Source: Candidatus Magasanikiibacteriota bacterium
Lineage (GTDB): Bacteria; Patescibacteriota; Patescibacteriia; Magasanikbacterales; GWA2-37-8
Direction of reading: 5' to 3'
DNA: 5,928 nucleotides
Assembly: GCA_903853785.1 (NCBI GenBank)
Contig: CAINUM010000071.1
Location: 1 to 5,928 of the forward strand
Positions 1-5,928 of the stretch are shown here, piece by piece. The notes under the pieces are model-generated. The model was not told where the DNA came from. It ran no database searches and saw nothing but the letters and a program-made list of their open reading frames with translations. Each line of letters begins with the position of its first letter. The first letter of the stretch is position 1. The translations under genes were made by a program, and so were the position numbers.

Positions 1-164
1 ATATATCCATCCCCATCCGTATCGACATTTTGTGGGTCTGTGCCCAATTTTAATTCTATATCATCACTAAGACCATCGTTGTCAGAATCGACAACAGACG
101 CTGCTGCCACTTGGTGGGCACAGAATAAAAATAATATTACAAATAATATTACAAACTTTTTCAT
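1..164 (-). CDS. Secreted protein with TSP3-type calcium-binding repeats, N-terminal part (3' end beyond left edge)
   Basis: Only the first 54 codons are visible and the frame is open at the window edge. Residues 1-22 form a classic Sec signal peptide: MKK, a hydrophobic core (FVILFVILFLF), then a likely signal peptidase I site after AAA at residues 20-22. The cysteine at 15 does not fit a lipobox because Phe precedes it. The mature part starts with an acidic repeat, DSDNDGLSDDIE at 26-37, followed by GTDP at 41-44 and DTDGDGY at 48-54. This is the D-x-D-x-D-G spacing of bacterial thrombospondin type 3 repeats, which bind calcium and often form stalks or linkers in surface proteins. The ATG overlaps the TGA of the upstream MBL gene (ATGA), so translation is probably coupled; no clear Shine-Dalgarno is present. 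The C-terminal function is unknown. It could be a surface adhesin, a pilus-associated protein or a secreted enzyme. Confidence 0.85.
   Translation of the reverse strand, partial: MKKFVILFVILFLFCAHQVAAASVVDSDNDGLSDDIELKLGTDPQNVDTDGDGY
129..152. repeat. 12-bp perfect tandem duplication inside signal-peptide codons
   Basis: The unit aaataatattac (plus strand) occurs twice with no gap, at 129-140 and 141-152. On the coding strand it encodes the four residues VILF twice, so it doubles part of the hydrophobic core of the signal peptide in frame. The repeat is seen directly. That it arose by replication slippage is inferred, and any loss or gain of one unit would keep the frame. Confidence 0.8.
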
Positions 165-1015
165 TTCACTATTATATCATTTAATTGGTCCGTACGCCAG
201 ATTTGAGCACCTTCTCGAGAGATCTTCCGTAGAGTTCTTAACGACGGATGACCATACTTATTTGGCCCGACAGAAACAATGGTGAATTTTGGATCGACCA
301 ACTTAATAAAGTTGGCTCCCGACGAACTATCACTACCATGATGTCCAACTTTTAAATAATCAGCTTTAAGTTCAGAACACTTTTCAAAACCGGAGCAATA
401 TTTATTAATCAACGCATTTTCAAGCAAATTTTCCATATCTCCTGTAAACAAAAATTTTCCTAAACTATTTGCCAACGAAAAGACAATGGAATGATTGTTG
501 CCGGCGGACTTATTTATATCAACACCCAAACTTTCGTCAGGTGACAAAAAATCAAACCGACTACTTCCAATCATCATTGTTTCCTTGCCTAAAATAATTT
601 TGGAATTTGCTTGTTCTAACTTCAAATACTTATTCCAGGCCACCCAATACGGATCGTTAGATTTCTGGTCGCCATTTACTATTACATTTTTGACATCATA
701 CCGTTCTAATACTGCCGGACATCCACCATAATGATCCCCGTCGGGATGGGTAACCAGCAAATAATCTATTGTCCGATCAAAAAACGGCATTGCTGAACCG
801 AGTTTGGACAAGATTTTACGATTTACACCGCAGTCTACCAACATTTTTTGGCCATTATCAAAAGTGATCAAGGCGGAATCGCCCTGACCTACATCAAAAA
901 AAGTAACCGAATTAAAGTATTTTAATGTTGAATTTCTATAATAAAAATATCCGCCCAGAACTAGTAGCAAAAAACAAGCTGCCAAAATAATTATTTTCTT
1001 GCGCTTCCCCTCCAT
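161..1015 (-). CDS. Membrane-anchored ComEC-type metallo-beta-lactamase-fold hydrolase (detached ComEC C-terminal domain)
   Basis: This 284-residue protein matches the C-terminal MBL domain of ComEC/Rec2 in motif order: DVGQGD 41-46, THPDGDH 89-95, NNHSIV 173-178, TGDME 191-195, GHHGS 224-228, GPNKYGHPS 250-258 and RTD 274-276. The metal-site acids and histidines of the THxDxDH motif are all present, so it is probably an active hydrolase. In ComEC this domain is thought to degrade or process the non-transported DNA strand. Here it has its own start and one N-terminal membrane helix (about 8-26) after a basic MEGKRKK leader. That predicts cytoplasm-in orientation with the catalytic domain outside. 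Cys207 and Cys213 could pair in the extracytoplasmic part. The start lies 5 nt after the methyltransferase stop, with no Shine-Dalgarno upstream. The gene ends in TGA overlapping the next ATG. A stand-alone MBL nuclease unrelated to DNA uptake is possible, but the nearby comEC argues against it. Confidence 0.88.
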   Translation of the reverse strand: MEGKRKKIIILAACFLLLVLGGYFYYRNSTLKYFNSVTFFDVGQGDSALITFDNGQKMLVDCGVNRKILSKLGSAMPFFDRTIDYLLVTHPDGDHYGGCPAVLERYDVKNVIVNGDQKSNDPYWVAWNKYLKLEQANSKIILGKETMMIGSSRFDFLSPDESLGVDINKSAGNNHSIVFSLANSLGKFLFTGDMENLLENALINKYCSGFEKCSELKADYLKVGHHGSDSSSGANFIKLVDPKFTIVSVGPNKYGHPSLRTLRKISREGAQIWRTDQLNDIIVK

Positions 1016-1020
1016 AAAAA

Positions 1021-1626
1021 TTATTTAGTAGCCACCACAATCTGATTTATCCAAATATCATTTTCGTAAACGAAAATATTTTTTTCAATTGTAAAAGCCA
1101 AACTTTCCAATCCCTCAATAATTTTTTCTGGACGATGATAATAGGATTCAATTTTTATTTTACCTTGTTTTGTTTTTACTTCCGGAGGTTCTTTTTGATT
1201 AATGTTGGTTATGATTAATTTACCACCATCTTTTAATACTCGAAATGCTTCATCAAAAAAAGATAATGGATTTTTTAAGTGAACCACTAAAAATGCCGCG
1301 GTAACAAAATCAAAAGAGTTATCTTCGAACGGCAAATTTTGTGCTTCTCCTACCACTGTTTCTATTTTATTATTTTTATCCTTCAATACTTTCAACATCT
1401 CAAACGAAACATCCAAAGCCGTCACCTTCGCACCGATATTGTGCAAAGCCAAAGCCAACCTCCCCGTCCCTGCCCCCACATCCAATATCTGTTTACCTTT
1501 TAATTCTCCAAACAAAGGAACTACTTTGTTTTGTTCAAAACTATTTAAAAATTTTTCTTTTTTATCGTATTCCGCCGCAGCTAAGTCATAACCGACCGTT
1601 GAGTTAAGCATTTTTATCTTTGCCAT
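1021..1626 (-). CDS. Class I SAM-dependent methyltransferase (Methyltransf_11 type), substrate unknown
   Basis: This 201-residue protein has the usual Rossmann methyltransferase layout. Motif I is ILDVGAGTGR at 47-56, which binds SAM. The acidic end of strand 2 is ALDVS at 70-74. GEAQNLPFEDNSFDFV at 93-108 covers the adenine-binding and post-II region. FRVLKDGGKLIIT at 128-140 is the strand-5 region typical of the UbiE/Methyltransf_11 group. The N-terminus (YDLAAAEYD) also fits this group. There is no signal peptide or membrane helix, so it is cytoplasmic. Small molecules, lipids or proteins are all possible substrates; the sequence does not decide. It lacks DNA-methylase motifs such as DPPY/NPPY. 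The start at 1626 gives a 23-nt overlap with the end of comEC; an in-frame ATG at 1611 would reduce it to 8 nt. Neither has a Shine-Dalgarno. It sits between the two halves of the ComEC system, which is the odd point about it. Confidence 0.88.
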   Translation of the reverse strand: MAKIKMLNSTVGYDLAAAEYDKKEKFLNSFEQNKVVPLFGELKGKQILDVGAGTGRLALALHNIGAKVTALDVSFEMLKVLKDKNNKIETVVGEAQNLPFEDNSFDFVTAAFLVVHLKNPLSFFDEAFRVLKDGGKLIITNINQKEPPEVKTKQGKIKIESYYHRPEKIIEGLESLAFTIEKNIFVYENDIWINQIVVATK

Positions 1627-3118
1627 ATTTATAAATAAAATAAATAATCAAGCTGTACATTATTATCATTTCCCACAACGATACCGAAATATTCACACTT
1701 GCCAAGGACCACGAGGCTAAAGTGTGTGCCATTATTATAACATATTTCAAACCTAAATATGCCACCCAAGCCACCAACCACCCCAAAGGAAAAAAAACCA
1801 CACTCAAAACAATTGCAACAAACCCAACCAACATCAAATATGGCACAATCCAAACTATCAATAGATTTGCTAATGGCGCCACTACTGATAATCTCCCAAA
1901 TTGAAATAATATTAATGGTAGAGTAGCAATAATTGCCGACATTGTAGTGATGATATTTTCCACCAGATTTTTTAACACAACTCGTTTATTATCAATAACA
2001 AAATAACTATTCAGTATCGGAGATAAATATACTAATCCCATAGTCGATAAAAATGACAACTGAAAACCAGCGTCCCAAACCAACACAAACGGATTTAACA
2101 ACAACATTATCACCGCGGTAAACACCAATACATTTCCAATTTTCGATAACCTCCCCATTTGCGAAGCCATCAATACTATGACCCCCATAATGCCCGCTCT
2201 CACTACCGACGCTGATGCTCCTGTAAATAATACAAACAACATTATTCCTATTATCGCCCACCAAAATGCTCGACGCCGATTAAAACCCACCACCAGCAGA
2301 AAACCCATCAAAACATTGGCTAAAACACTAATATTGTAACCAGAGATAGCGATTATATGGGTAATTCCTGCCCGACTAAAGTCACCGTTCACTTCTGGAC
2401 TAAAACCCGTTCGTGCCCCATACAATAAGCCGGCCATTAATGAGCTTTCTGGTTCTACCCATAATTTATCGACTTGAGATTGAATTTGAATCTTGAAATT
2501 ATAAAATTTAATAACGATCTGTTCGAGCCATGACGAGGCGTGTGATAATTTTTCAATTTTTGGCCAACTACACTGTGACCAAATTTCATCTTTCGCCAAA
2601 TATTTATCGTAATTTATAAAACTGTCCGTTCCTTCTGGTTTTTTTAATAAACACTCTACTTTGATTTGATCACCAAATTTAAAATCTGCATAAGGTGGTA
2701 AAAATAATAAAATTTTACCAGTTACTTTTTTGTCACCGACTGAAATCACCGACACCACCGCTTGATTATTATTTTCTTTTATTACCACTTCCTGAGACAC
2801 TTTTCCAACAAACTGCACGAGATGCCCATTATAATAAACTAAATTATCGGCTTGATAACTCGGTACTGACCAACAAAAACGTAGTCCACCTAAAATAAAC
2901 AAAACTAAACCAATAATTGCTTTTCTTTTTAAAATATCATGCCAACATATAATTAAAATAAACAATCCAATAAACAAAGAAATATACAGGTAGTATTGAA
3001 ACCGGACTGCGTTCTCAATCGTAGAAAATACTGTCACTCCCACAATATAACAAAAACAGAACGCTAAAAAGGTTCTGCTTTTTGATTTGGTTATTTTTTT
3101 TATCCCGTGCTGAAACAT
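1604..3118 (-). CDS. comEC: ComEC/Rec2-type DNA-uptake channel lacking the C-terminal MBL domain
   Basis: ComEC forms the inner-membrane channel that brings single-stranded DNA into the cytoplasm during transformation. Numbered from the ATG at 3118 (504 residues), three N-terminal helices (about 17-34, 42-59, 67-83) precede a soluble beta-rich region (about 95-190) corresponding to DUF4131 and its OB-like fold. The competence domain follows (about 220-490) with its hallmark motifs: AGLLYGAR 229-236, AGITHIIAISGYN 250-262, FTGASASVVRAG 298-309 and WDAGFQLSFLSTMG 348-361, plus many hydrophobic helices. Full-length ComEC proteins carry a further MBL domain; here the protein stops after the last helix with KYGKDKNA, and the MBL part is encoded two genes downstream. 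The frame can also open at a GTG at 3130, but the ATG at 3118 is preferred because AGGTGG lies 8 nt before it. It follows the receiver gene by 23 nt and overlaps the methyltransferase start. Confidence 0.93.
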   Translation of the reverse strand: MFQHGIKKITKSKSRTFLAFCFCYIVGVTVFSTIENAVRFQYYLYISLFIGLFILIICWHDILKRKAIIGLVLFILGGLRFCWSVPSYQADNLVYYNGHLVQFVGKVSQEVVIKENNNQAVVSVISVGDKKVTGKILLFLPPYADFKFGDQIKVECLLKKPEGTDSFINYDKYLAKDEIWSQCSWPKIEKLSHASSWLEQIVIKFYNFKIQIQSQVDKLWVEPESSLMAGLLYGARTGFSPEVNGDFSRAGITHIIAISGYNISVLANVLMGFLLVVGFNRRRAFWWAIIGIMLFVLFTGASASVVRAGIMGVIVLMASQMGRLSKIGNVLVFTAVIMLLLNPFVLVWDAGFQLSFLSTMGLVYLSPILNSYFVIDNKRVVLKNLVENIITTMSAIIATLPLILFQFGRLSVVAPLANLLIVWIVPYLMLVGFVAIVLSVVFFPLGWLVAWVAYLGLKYVIIMAHTLASWSLASVNISVSLWEMIIMYSLIIYFIYKYGKDKNA

Positions 3119-3126
3119 AATTCCGC

Positions 3127-3132
3127 CCACCT
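3127..3132 (-). promoter_or_regulatory. Shine-Dalgarno site for comEC
   Basis: The coding strand reads AGGTGG eight bases before the ATG at 3118. It is the only clear Shine-Dalgarno-like site at a gene junction in this window, and it decides the comEC start in favour of 3118 over the in-frame GTG at 3130, which lies inside the site itself. Confidence 0.6.
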
Positions 3133-3141
3133 AACAAATAA

Positions 3142-3519
3142 TTATTTTTCTGCCAAAACTTTTTTTACTTCTTTGGAAATATCATCTAAGGTATAGTGAG
3201 CTTTTATAAAATACCCTCGTGCCCCCATCGCGACACAGCGACTGATTGATTCTGGATCGGATTTTACTGTAGAAACCACCACCGGTATTTCACTCAATTT
3301 AGGATCTTGTTTGACCTGTCTCAAAACCTCTTCACCAGAAAATTTAGGTATAATGAGATCTAACAAGATAAGATCTGGGTTGAATTGCCTTACTTTCAAC
3401 ATAGCGTCTTCTCCATCAACGGCGACCAATGTGTCATGGCCATCCTCGGTCAATTGTATTTTAAAAGCCTTTGCCAAGATATTATCATCCTCCACAATTA
3501 GAACTTTCTTCTTGTCCAT
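3142..3519 (-). CDS. Stand-alone response regulator receiver domain (CheY-like)
   Basis: At 125 residues this is a single REC domain with no output domain. The acidic pocket is E10-D11-D12, the phospho-acceptor is D54 (LILLDLIIP), the switch residue is T84 (PVVVSTV) and the conserved lysine is K106. The proline that normally follows this lysine is replaced by alanine (IKAHYT). It starts 12 nt after the histidine kinase stop codon, so that kinase is its likely phosphodonor. Without a DNA-binding or enzymatic domain it should act by contact with partners, as CheY or PilG/PilH-type regulators do, or as a phosphorelay intermediate. The start at MDKKKVLIVEDD matches the family's N-terminus exactly, although no Shine-Dalgarno is seen. 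The partner is not identifiable here. A role in controlling pili or DNA uptake is only a guess from the downstream comEC. Confidence 0.93.
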   Translation of the reverse strand: MDKKKVLIVEDDNILAKAFKIQLTEDGHDTLVAVDGEDAMLKVRQFNPDLILLDLIIPKFSGEEVLRQVKQDPKLSEIPVVVSTVKSDPESISRCVAMGARGYFIKAHYTLDDISKEVKKVLAEK

Positions 3520-3531
3520 ATGATTTATTAA

Positions 3532-5928
3532 TTACTTAATTGGTAATGAAAAATAAAAAGTTGTACCCTTGTTTTCTTTTGATTCAAACCACATTTTACC
3601 CCCATGCCCCTCCACAATATATCTAGCAATATATAGGCCCAAACCAGTACCAGAACCAACGGTAATAACATTGTCCGCTCTGAAGAATTTTTCAAAAACT
3701 CGATTCTGTTGGTAAACTGGGATACCGACGCCTTTATCTTTAAATGAACAAACGTAGTTGCTATTTTCTTTTTTAAAATCTACAGTAATAGTCCCGCCAA
3801 CTGGTGAATATTTAATCGCATTATTTAAAATATTTTGTAAAACTTGGCCGATTTTTTCACGATCTACTTTTAACATAGCCACTTTCAAACAAGATGGACT
3901 TAATTTGATTTTTAAATTTTTCTGTTTAGCCAACATTTTCTGCTGGTCTACTATCTCCCTAATAATATTAGAAAAATCTTGTTTAACCAAAAGTATCTTG
4001 AATTTACCAACATCATCAATATGCGACACATCTAACAAATCGTCAACCAACTGAATCATACGTTCATTACTGTCCGAAACTTGAGTAATATAGTCTTTCT
4101 GTTCAGTTTTTAATACTCCAGCTTTACCTTTCAACAAAAGTTCGGTAAACCACTTTATCCCGGTCAACGGTGTTCTTAGTTGATGAGAAGTAATTGAAAT
4201 AAACTCAGACTTCATCCGATCCATTTCTTTGCTTTTGGAAATATCTGTCTCCACCCCCACAAAAAAATGCACGCCGCCCAATTTGTCAAATAAAGGGTAA
4301 AACCTTGCGTTTACAAAATATTCTTCGCCGTTTTTTCTACGATTTCGAATTTCTCCAACAAAGCCTTTCTTTTCATCTTTAATAGTATGCCACATTTTTT
4401 CATAGAAATTTTTATCCATGTGACCGCCCCACATGTGACCAATATAATTATTCAATATTTCTTTATTTGAAAAACCTGTCATATTTTCGGCTGCTTTATT
4501 TGCATATAACACCCGCGAATTATTATCAGTAATAACGATCGCATCAGTCGATGAATCTGTCGCAAGTTTGAATTTTTCTAATTCCAACATTTGGCTTACT
4601 AAATTGTCTTCTGCTTTTTTTTCTTTCGTCACGTCACGAACAATCATAGAGGTTCCGACAATTACACCAAAACTATCTTTAACTGGAGAAAGTGTTAGGG
4701 AAACGTTAAACAATTCTCCATTTTTCCTCACGTGTTCAGTTTCAAAAACATCAACAACTGCTCCTGTGGCAATTCGATCGAGTACTTTTTTGTTTTGATG
4801 GTAACTACTAGGAGGAATTATGAGAGAAATATTTTTATTTAAAATTTCACTTTTTTTATAACCATAAATTTTTTCAGCACCGTCATTCCAACTAATTATT
4901 TTACCTAATAAATCTTTACCGACTATAGCATCATTACTAGAGGATAAAATCGCTGCAAAATACGCTAACGATGATTCACGACGAACATACTGAAGAATTA
5001 AAAAGAAAGACACTAGCAAAAAATATAGTATCGAAGATAAAACAATACCAAACAATCGATAGTAAGAGATCAAATATATTTTATATCCAACGTACATATT
5101 CCACCCACTGCCGTTAATCGGAAAAATATCCAACATGTAGGAAACTCCGTCCAGTGTCACTACACTGTCGTTTGTTGGTTTTTCAGTAAACAGTGGTTCA
5201 AAACTACTTCTTCCATATATTTTTTGTTCAACCAACATTTTTACTTGTTCTGGTGGGATCGGAGCAAGACTTTTTAAGTCATACTTTGGATTTGCCGATA
5301 TAAACACTACACCTGCTGGATCTACCAATAACATCACTCCATCTTTATATAAATTTTTTGCAATTTTAACTAAACTTCCTTTTACTACTACTACACCAAT
5401 AATTTCACCATTATTGTTTCTGATTGGGGTACCGGTAAAATAACCAGGTTTTTTTGTAGTTATTCCATAAGCAAACATTGAAGACTGCTTACCCGCCATT
5501 GCTCCTGAAAAATATGATCTAAAAATATAATTATTTCCAACCAGGTTTTCCGCAGAATTACGATTCGAACTGGCCACTACAGTGCCATCTCGATTAATTA
5601 TAAAAGTAATATCAATGTCGGCAGTATTTTTATAGCGATCCAAAACTAAATTTGCTGCCTCTAAATTTTCCGGATTTTCATCTTGCAGCAACTGAATAAC
5701 ACTTGGAGACCCTGACAATAACTGGGATAAGTCTTGTACTCCTATCAAAAAACGACTCATATCCCCAGTCAATAGAGTCGAAAATTCTTGATCCTTATAA
5801 TCAATTTCATTAAAAGCGATTTTGCCTAAGTAATTCGTAATGAGCCAACCTAATAGAAACATTATTATCAAACTAATAGCGACGTAGCGATTAAACTTAT
5901 CTTTTTTTATATTTTTTTCTGAATATAT
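3532..5928 (-). CDS. Membrane sensor histidine kinase with DctB-like double-Cache sensor and two PAS domains (5' end beyond right edge)
   Basis: 798 residues are visible. Numbers here count from the TTG at 5871, and 19 more open codons, rich in Lys, run upstream to the edge. Helix 1 (about 1-15) and helix 2 (about 269-293) flank an extracytoplasmic sensor. The sensor resembles the double-Cache/DctB family: DGTVVASSNR 95-104, LVGNNYIFRSYF 110-121, KPGYFTGTPI 141-150, IGVVVVKGSL 158-167 and a second lobe LLVDPAGVVFISANP 181-195. Two PAS domains follow (about 301-415 and 432-547). No HAMP is evident. The HisKA box is SHQLRTPL 562-569 with phospho-acceptor H563. The ATPase has the N box (N680, N684), G1 DKGVGIP 712-718, F box FEKFFR 726-731 and G2 GTGLGL 741-746. 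All catalytic elements are intact. The ligand is unknown; DctB-type sensors bind C4-dicarboxylates, but Cache ligands vary widely. The next gene, 12 nt downstream, is its likely receiver. Confidence 0.95.
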   Translation of the reverse strand: MYSEKNIKKDKFNRYVAISLIIMFLLGWLITNYLGKIAFNEIDYKDQEFSTLLTGDMSRFLIGVQDLSQLLSGSPSVIQLLQDENPENLEAANLVLDRYKNTADIDITFIINRDGTVVASSNRNSAENLVGNNYIFRSYFSGAMAGKQSSMFAYGITTKKPGYFTGTPIRNNNGEIIGVVVVKGSLVKIAKNLYKDGVMLLVDPAGVVFISANPKYDLKSLAPIPPEQVKMLVEQKIYGRSSFEPLFTEKPTNDSVVTLDGVSYMLDIFPINGSGWNMYVGYKIYLISYYRLFGIVLSSILYFLLVSFFLILQYVRRESSLAYFAAILSSSNDAIVGKDLLGKIISWNDGAEKIYGYKKSEILNKNISLIIPPSSYHQNKKVLDRIATGAVVDVFETEHVRKNGELFNVSLTLSPVKDSFGVIVGTSMIVRDVTKEKKAEDNLVSQMLELEKFKLATDSSTDAIVITDNNSRVLYANKAAENMTGFSNKEILNNYIGHMWGGHMDKNFYEKMWHTIKDEKKGFVGEIRNRRKNGEEYFVNARFYPLFDKLGGVHFFVGVETDISKSKEMDRMKSEFISITSHQLRTPLTGIKWFTELLLKGKAGVLKTEQKDYITQVSDSNERMIQLVDDLLDVSHIDDVGKFKILLVKQDFSNIIREIVDQQKMLAKQKNLKIKLSPSCLKVAMLKVDREKIGQVLQNILNNAIKYSPVGGTITVDFKKENSNYVCSFKDKGVGIPVYQQNRVFEKFFRADNVITVGSGTGLGLYIARYIVEGHGGKMWFESKENKGTTFYFSLPIK

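Larger units (their letters stand above)
1..5928 (-). other. Probable six-gene operon: kinase, receiver, comEC, methyltransferase, MBL, secreted TSP3 protein
   Basis: All six genes run the same way. Junctions, in order of transcription, are a 12-nt gap, a 23-nt gap, a 23-nt overlap (8 nt if the alternative start is used), a 5-nt gap and a 4-nt ATGA overlap. No hairpin followed by a T run was seen at any junction. Both ends of the unit lie outside the window, so promoter and terminator are not visible. Co-transcription is inferred from spacing. Whether the kinase/receiver pair is functionally tied to DNA uptake is not shown by the sequence. Confidence 0.7.

Noticed and set aside
118..122. Cys15 of the secreted protein as a lipoprotein attachment site
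   Set aside because: The residues before it are LF, which do not match the lipobox small-residue requirement. The AAA signal peptidase I site fits better.
161..163. Possible alternative genetic code with TGA read as glycine
   Set aside because: TGA ends the MBL gene at the expected place after its last motif, and no in-frame TGA occurs inside any of the six genes. In a UGA-Gly genome such codons would be frequent.
40..285. Plus-strand open frame of 81 codons at the left end
   Set aside because: It runs antisense across the TSP3 gene start and the MBL gene end, both of which have clear family motifs. It shows no recognisable domain and has no ribosome site.
1341..1607. Plus-strand open frame of 88 codons, rich in Pro and Ser
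   Set aside because: It is antisense to the methyltransferase SAM-binding region. Its composition is what the complement of that gene produces, and no domain is visible.
1629..2264. Minus-strand open frames at 1629-1853 and 2007-2264 in a second frame
   Set aside because: They lie wholly inside the comEC competence domain in another frame, with Cys/Gly/Val-rich low-information sequence. They are shadows of comEC.
3758..4054. Plus-strand open frame of 98 codons, and another at 4568-4798
   Set aside because: Both are antisense to intact kinase catalytic or PAS domains and carry no motif of their own.
5901..5920. T-rich plus-strand run at the right end as a terminator
   Set aside because: There is no GC-rich hairpin next to it, and it lies inside the open kinase frame as Lys-rich codons on the minus strand.
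1..5928. CRISPR array, tRNA, rRNA, insertion sequence or riboswitch
   Set aside because: No spaced direct repeats, tRNA-like arms, transposase frame or long untranslated leader was seen. The window is filled by six protein genes.

Overview
The window is an AT-rich stretch of bacterial DNA in which every supportable gene lies on the minus strand. Nearly every base is coding, with gaps of 23 nt or less or short overlaps. Reading 5928 down to 1 there are six genes. They are a large membrane sensor histidine kinase (open at the right edge), a stand-alone CheY-like receiver, a ComEC-type DNA-uptake channel lacking its usual C-terminal domain, a class I SAM-dependent methyltransferase, a membrane-anchored metallo-beta-lactamase-fold protein that looks like the missing C-terminal ComEC domain, and the start of a secreted protein with calcium-binding TSP3-type repeats (cut by the left edge).

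The likely source is an uncultivated, small-genome bacterium of the Candidate Phyla Radiation (Patescibacteria). This is inferred from the AT-rich codon use, gene packing, scarcity of Shine-Dalgarno sites, a receiver ending in K-A rather than K-P, a split ComEC and the TSP3 surface protein. No single feature is diagnostic, and no ribosomal or tRNA marker is present. TGA ends one gene and never occurs inside a frame, so the glycine-UGA code of Gracilibacteria/SR1 does not apply.

Right half (3142-5928): a two-component pair. The kinase has a DctB-like double-Cache sensor between two membrane helices, then two PAS domains and a HisKA/HATPase core. The receiver has no output domain, so signalling probably goes through protein contact or a further phosphorelay rather than direct DNA binding by this protein.

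Left half (1-3118): a DNA-uptake module. The ComEC channel part (DUF4131/OB region plus competence domain) and the MBL part are separate polypeptides with a methyltransferase gene between them. The secreted TSP3 gene begins at an ATGA overlap with the MBL stop codon. All six genes could share one transcript whose promoter lies beyond the right edge. No terminator, tRNA, rRNA, CRISPR array or mobile element was seen, and there is no gene-free stretch over 25 nt.
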